Origin: Paraburkholderia youngii
Lineage (GTDB): Bacteria; Pseudomonadota; Gammaproteobacteria; Burkholderiales; Burkholderiaceae
Length of the DNA stretch: 64,000 nucleotides
Direction: 5' to 3'
Assembly (NCBI RefSeq): GCF_013366925.1
Contig: NZ_JAALDK010000001.1
Span: forward strand, 2,115,089-2,179,088
Below the pieces are notes generated by a model. The model ran no database searches. It had not been told where the DNA came from and saw nothing but the letters and a program-made list of their open reading frames with translations. Every line of letters starts with the position of its first letter. The first letter of the stretch is position 1. The position numbers and the translations under genes are program-made. Of this stretch, positions 62,380 through 64,000 are shown piece after piece.

Positions 62380-63768
62380 ATGGTTACTATCTCCAGCAGC
62401 GCCGTCGACGAATTCAAATCCACACTGCGCGGCCAGCTTCTGCTGCCCGACACGCCGGGCTTCGACACGGCGCGCAGCATCTGGAACGCGATGATCGACC
62501 GTACTCCCGCGATGATCCTGCGCTGCGCGGGTGTGGCCGACGTGCGCAGCGGCGTCGCCTTCGCGCGCGACAACGGCCTGCCGCTCGCCATTCGCGGCGG
62601 CGGCCACAATATCGGCGGCAGCGCTGTGTGCGACGATGGCCTCGTGCTCGATCTGTCCACGATGAAATCGGTGCGTATCGACCCGCAAGCGCGGCGCGCG
62701 TATGTCGAACCCGGCGCGACGCTGCATGATTTCGATCACGAAGCGCAGGCATTCGGACTCGCGACACCACTCGGCATCAACTCGACGACCGGCGTCGCAG
62801 GTCTGACGCTCGGCGGCGGCTTCGGCTGGCTGAGCCGCCGCTACGGCATGACGATCGACAACCTCGTCGCGGCCGACATCGTCACCGCCGACGGTGAGTT
62901 CCGCCACGTGAGCGCCACTTCGCACGACGATCTGTTCTGGGCGATTCGCGGCGGCGGCGGCAATTTCGGCGTCGTTACGCTATTCGAGTTCGCGCTTCAT
63001 GAGGTCGGCCCGCTCGTGTATGGCGGCCTCGTCGTGTTGCCGCTCGCCGACGCGAAGGAAGCACTGATCAAATACCGCGATGCCGCGCCGGCAATGCCCG
63101 ACGAGCTGGCCGTCTGGGCGGTCGCGCGGCTCGCGCCGCCGCTGCCGTTCCTGCCGCCCGACGTACACGGCAAACCCGTGCTGGTGTTCGCGATGTGCTA
63201 CAACGGCCCGGTCGACCAAGGCCCGGACGCGGTAGAAGCCGCGCGCGGCTTCGGCAAGCCGCTCGGCGAACATCTTGGTCCGATGCCCCTCGAAGTCTGG
63301 CAACAGGCCTTCGATCCGCTGCTCACGCCGGGCGCGCGCAACTACTGGAAGTCGCACAACCTCGCCACCATCGACGATGGTCTGATCGACGCACTGATCC
63401 GCGCGATCGACACGCTGCCGTCCACGCAATGCGAAATTTTCTTCGGGCTGATCGGTGCGCAAACGCAGCGCGTGGCGGTCGACGCAACCGCTTACCCGGC
63501 TCGCGAGACGCTATACGCGATGAACGTGCACGGCCGCTGGGACGATGCGCGCGACGACGAGCGCTGCGTCGCATGGGCGCGCGACTTTTTCGACGCGGCG
63601 CGCCCGTTTGCGCTAGGCAGCGTGTACGTCAACTTCATGACCGAGGAAGAAGGCGGCCGTATCGCGGATGCCTATGGGCCCAACTATGAGCGGCTCGTCG
63701 CCGTGAAGAACCGCTACGATCCGCACAACCTGTTCCGCCATAACCAGAACATTCGCCCAACGCTGTAG
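62380..63768 (+). CDS. FAD-linked oxidoreductase of the berberine-bridge (BBE) family
   Basis: A 462-residue VAO/BBE-type flavoprotein. The FAD domain shows LPLAIRGGGHNIGGSAV with H76 as the covalent FAD ligand, GATLHDFDHEAQAFGLATPLGINSTTGVAGLTLGGGFGWLSRRYG and IRGGGGNFGVVT. The second covalent Cys of plant BBEs is absent (GINSTTGVAG), so the flavin is probably mono-covalent. The BBE tail YGPNYERLVAVKNRYDPHNLFRHNQNIRP is intact. The substrate is likely a sugar, alcohol or aromatic. Cytoplasmic, with no signal peptide. Monocistronic within the window. Confidence 0.92.
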   Translation: MVTISSSAVDEFKSTLRGQLLLPDTPGFDTARSIWNAMIDRTPAMILRCAGVADVRSGVAFARDNGLPLAIRGGGHNIGGSAVCDDGLVLDLSTMKSVRIDPQARRAYVEPGATLHDFDHEAQAFGLATPLGINSTTGVAGLTLGGGFGWLSRRYGMTIDNLVAADIVTADGEFRHVSATSHDDLFWAIRGGGGNFGVVTLFEFALHEVGPLVYGGLVVLPLADAKEALIKYRDAAPAMPDELAVWAVARLAPPLPFLPPDVHGKPVLVFAMCYNGPVDQGPDAVEAARGFGKPLGEHLGPMPLEVWQQAFDPLLTPGARNYWKSHNLATIDDGLIDALIRAIDTLPSTQCEIFFGLIGAQTQRVAVDATAYPARETLYAMNVHGRWDDARDDERCVAWARDFFDAARPFALGSVYVNFMTEEEGGRIADAYGPNYERLVAVKNRYDPHNLFRHNQNIRPTL

Positions 63769-64000
63769 CGACGACGCGCAACGGCAAGCAGCGCAAAACC
63801 GCGAACTGCAAATCGCCGCGCCGCCCTCGCGCAAGGCGGCGCGGCCCTTGGGCACGCTCCCTGCTATTTTGTCGGCCGCGGATGCCCGCGATGCGTGCTT
63901 CGCGCGTCGCGGCACGCCCGCTCAACGACAATCATCGCGCGCACGGAACCTCTCGTGCGCAAATGAGAACAAAGCAAAGCAAGGCGGCAATTCGCCGCAC

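Overview
The window is high-GC DNA from a Gram-negative betaproteobacterium, most likely Paraburkholderia or a close Burkholderiaceae relative. The basis is family content: a 1,612-residue NAD-glutamate dehydrogenase, a Burkholderia-type trimeric porin, an alanine/lysine-rich H-NS protein, a DUF4148 protein and the DUF3348/DUF802/OmpA/DUF2894 gene set. The genus is inferred from these families and was not tested by search. No rRNA, tRNA, CRISPR array, integrase or replication origin was seen.

Layout. 1-6.95 kb: NAD-glutamate dehydrogenase, then a translationally coupled M14 peptidase and alpha/beta hydrolase, all on the minus strand. 7.1-11.6 kb: an AT-richer accessory island with an IS3-family transposase remnant and two divergent effector/immunity-like modules (a SleB-like hydrolase with an exported partner; a T4-type lysozyme with an exported partner), separated by a 34-bp inverted repeat and sharing a 61-bp inverted duplication. 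11.9-14.8 kb: phnCDE-like phosphonate/phosphite uptake operon. 15.0-20.0 kb: ytcA-mdtN-mdtO-mdtP-like tripartite efflux operon. 20.2-28.9 kb: DUF4148 protein, thioesterase plus esterase, an atypical response regulator, a membrane-anchored Pro/Ala-rich protein, a HAD phosphatase, a porin, an NhaR-like regulator and TerC. 28.9-33.6 kb: a four-gene minus-strand operon that looks like an ion-driven MotAB/ZorAB-type motor with a very long coiled-coil tail and two accessory proteins of unknown function. This is the best candidate for an undescribed system. 33.8-39.3 kb: DadA-like oxidase and an iron-uptake operon (piuA-like receptor, Sel1 protein, piuC) behind a perfect 19-bp Fur-box-like palindrome. 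39.3-43.3 kb: a MctP-type monocarboxylate symporter with DUF3311 subunit, divergent from an MctSR-like two-component system, with repeated TACGTA elements between them. 43.3-48.8 kb: an exported protein, then a tightly coupled operon of sulfatase, formylglycine-generating enzyme, NlpA/MetQ-like binding protein and YkgJ-like cysteine-cluster protein. 48.9-55.2 kb: cardiolipin synthase, a double-domain H-NS protein with a histone-H1-like tail, small hypotheticals, DUF6765, DUF488 and FKBP. 55.4-58.8 kb: ligase-associated DEXH helicase and PdeM nuclease without the ligase. 58.9-61.4 kb: a Gly/His/Asp-rich repeat protein interrupted by a frameshift next to its signal-peptide segment. 62.4-63.8 kb: a berberine-bridge-type FAD oxidoreductase.

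Many adjacent genes overlap by ATGA or GTGA (stop/start), so operon calls are strong. Functional names rest on motifs and gene order read by eye; no database search was run.
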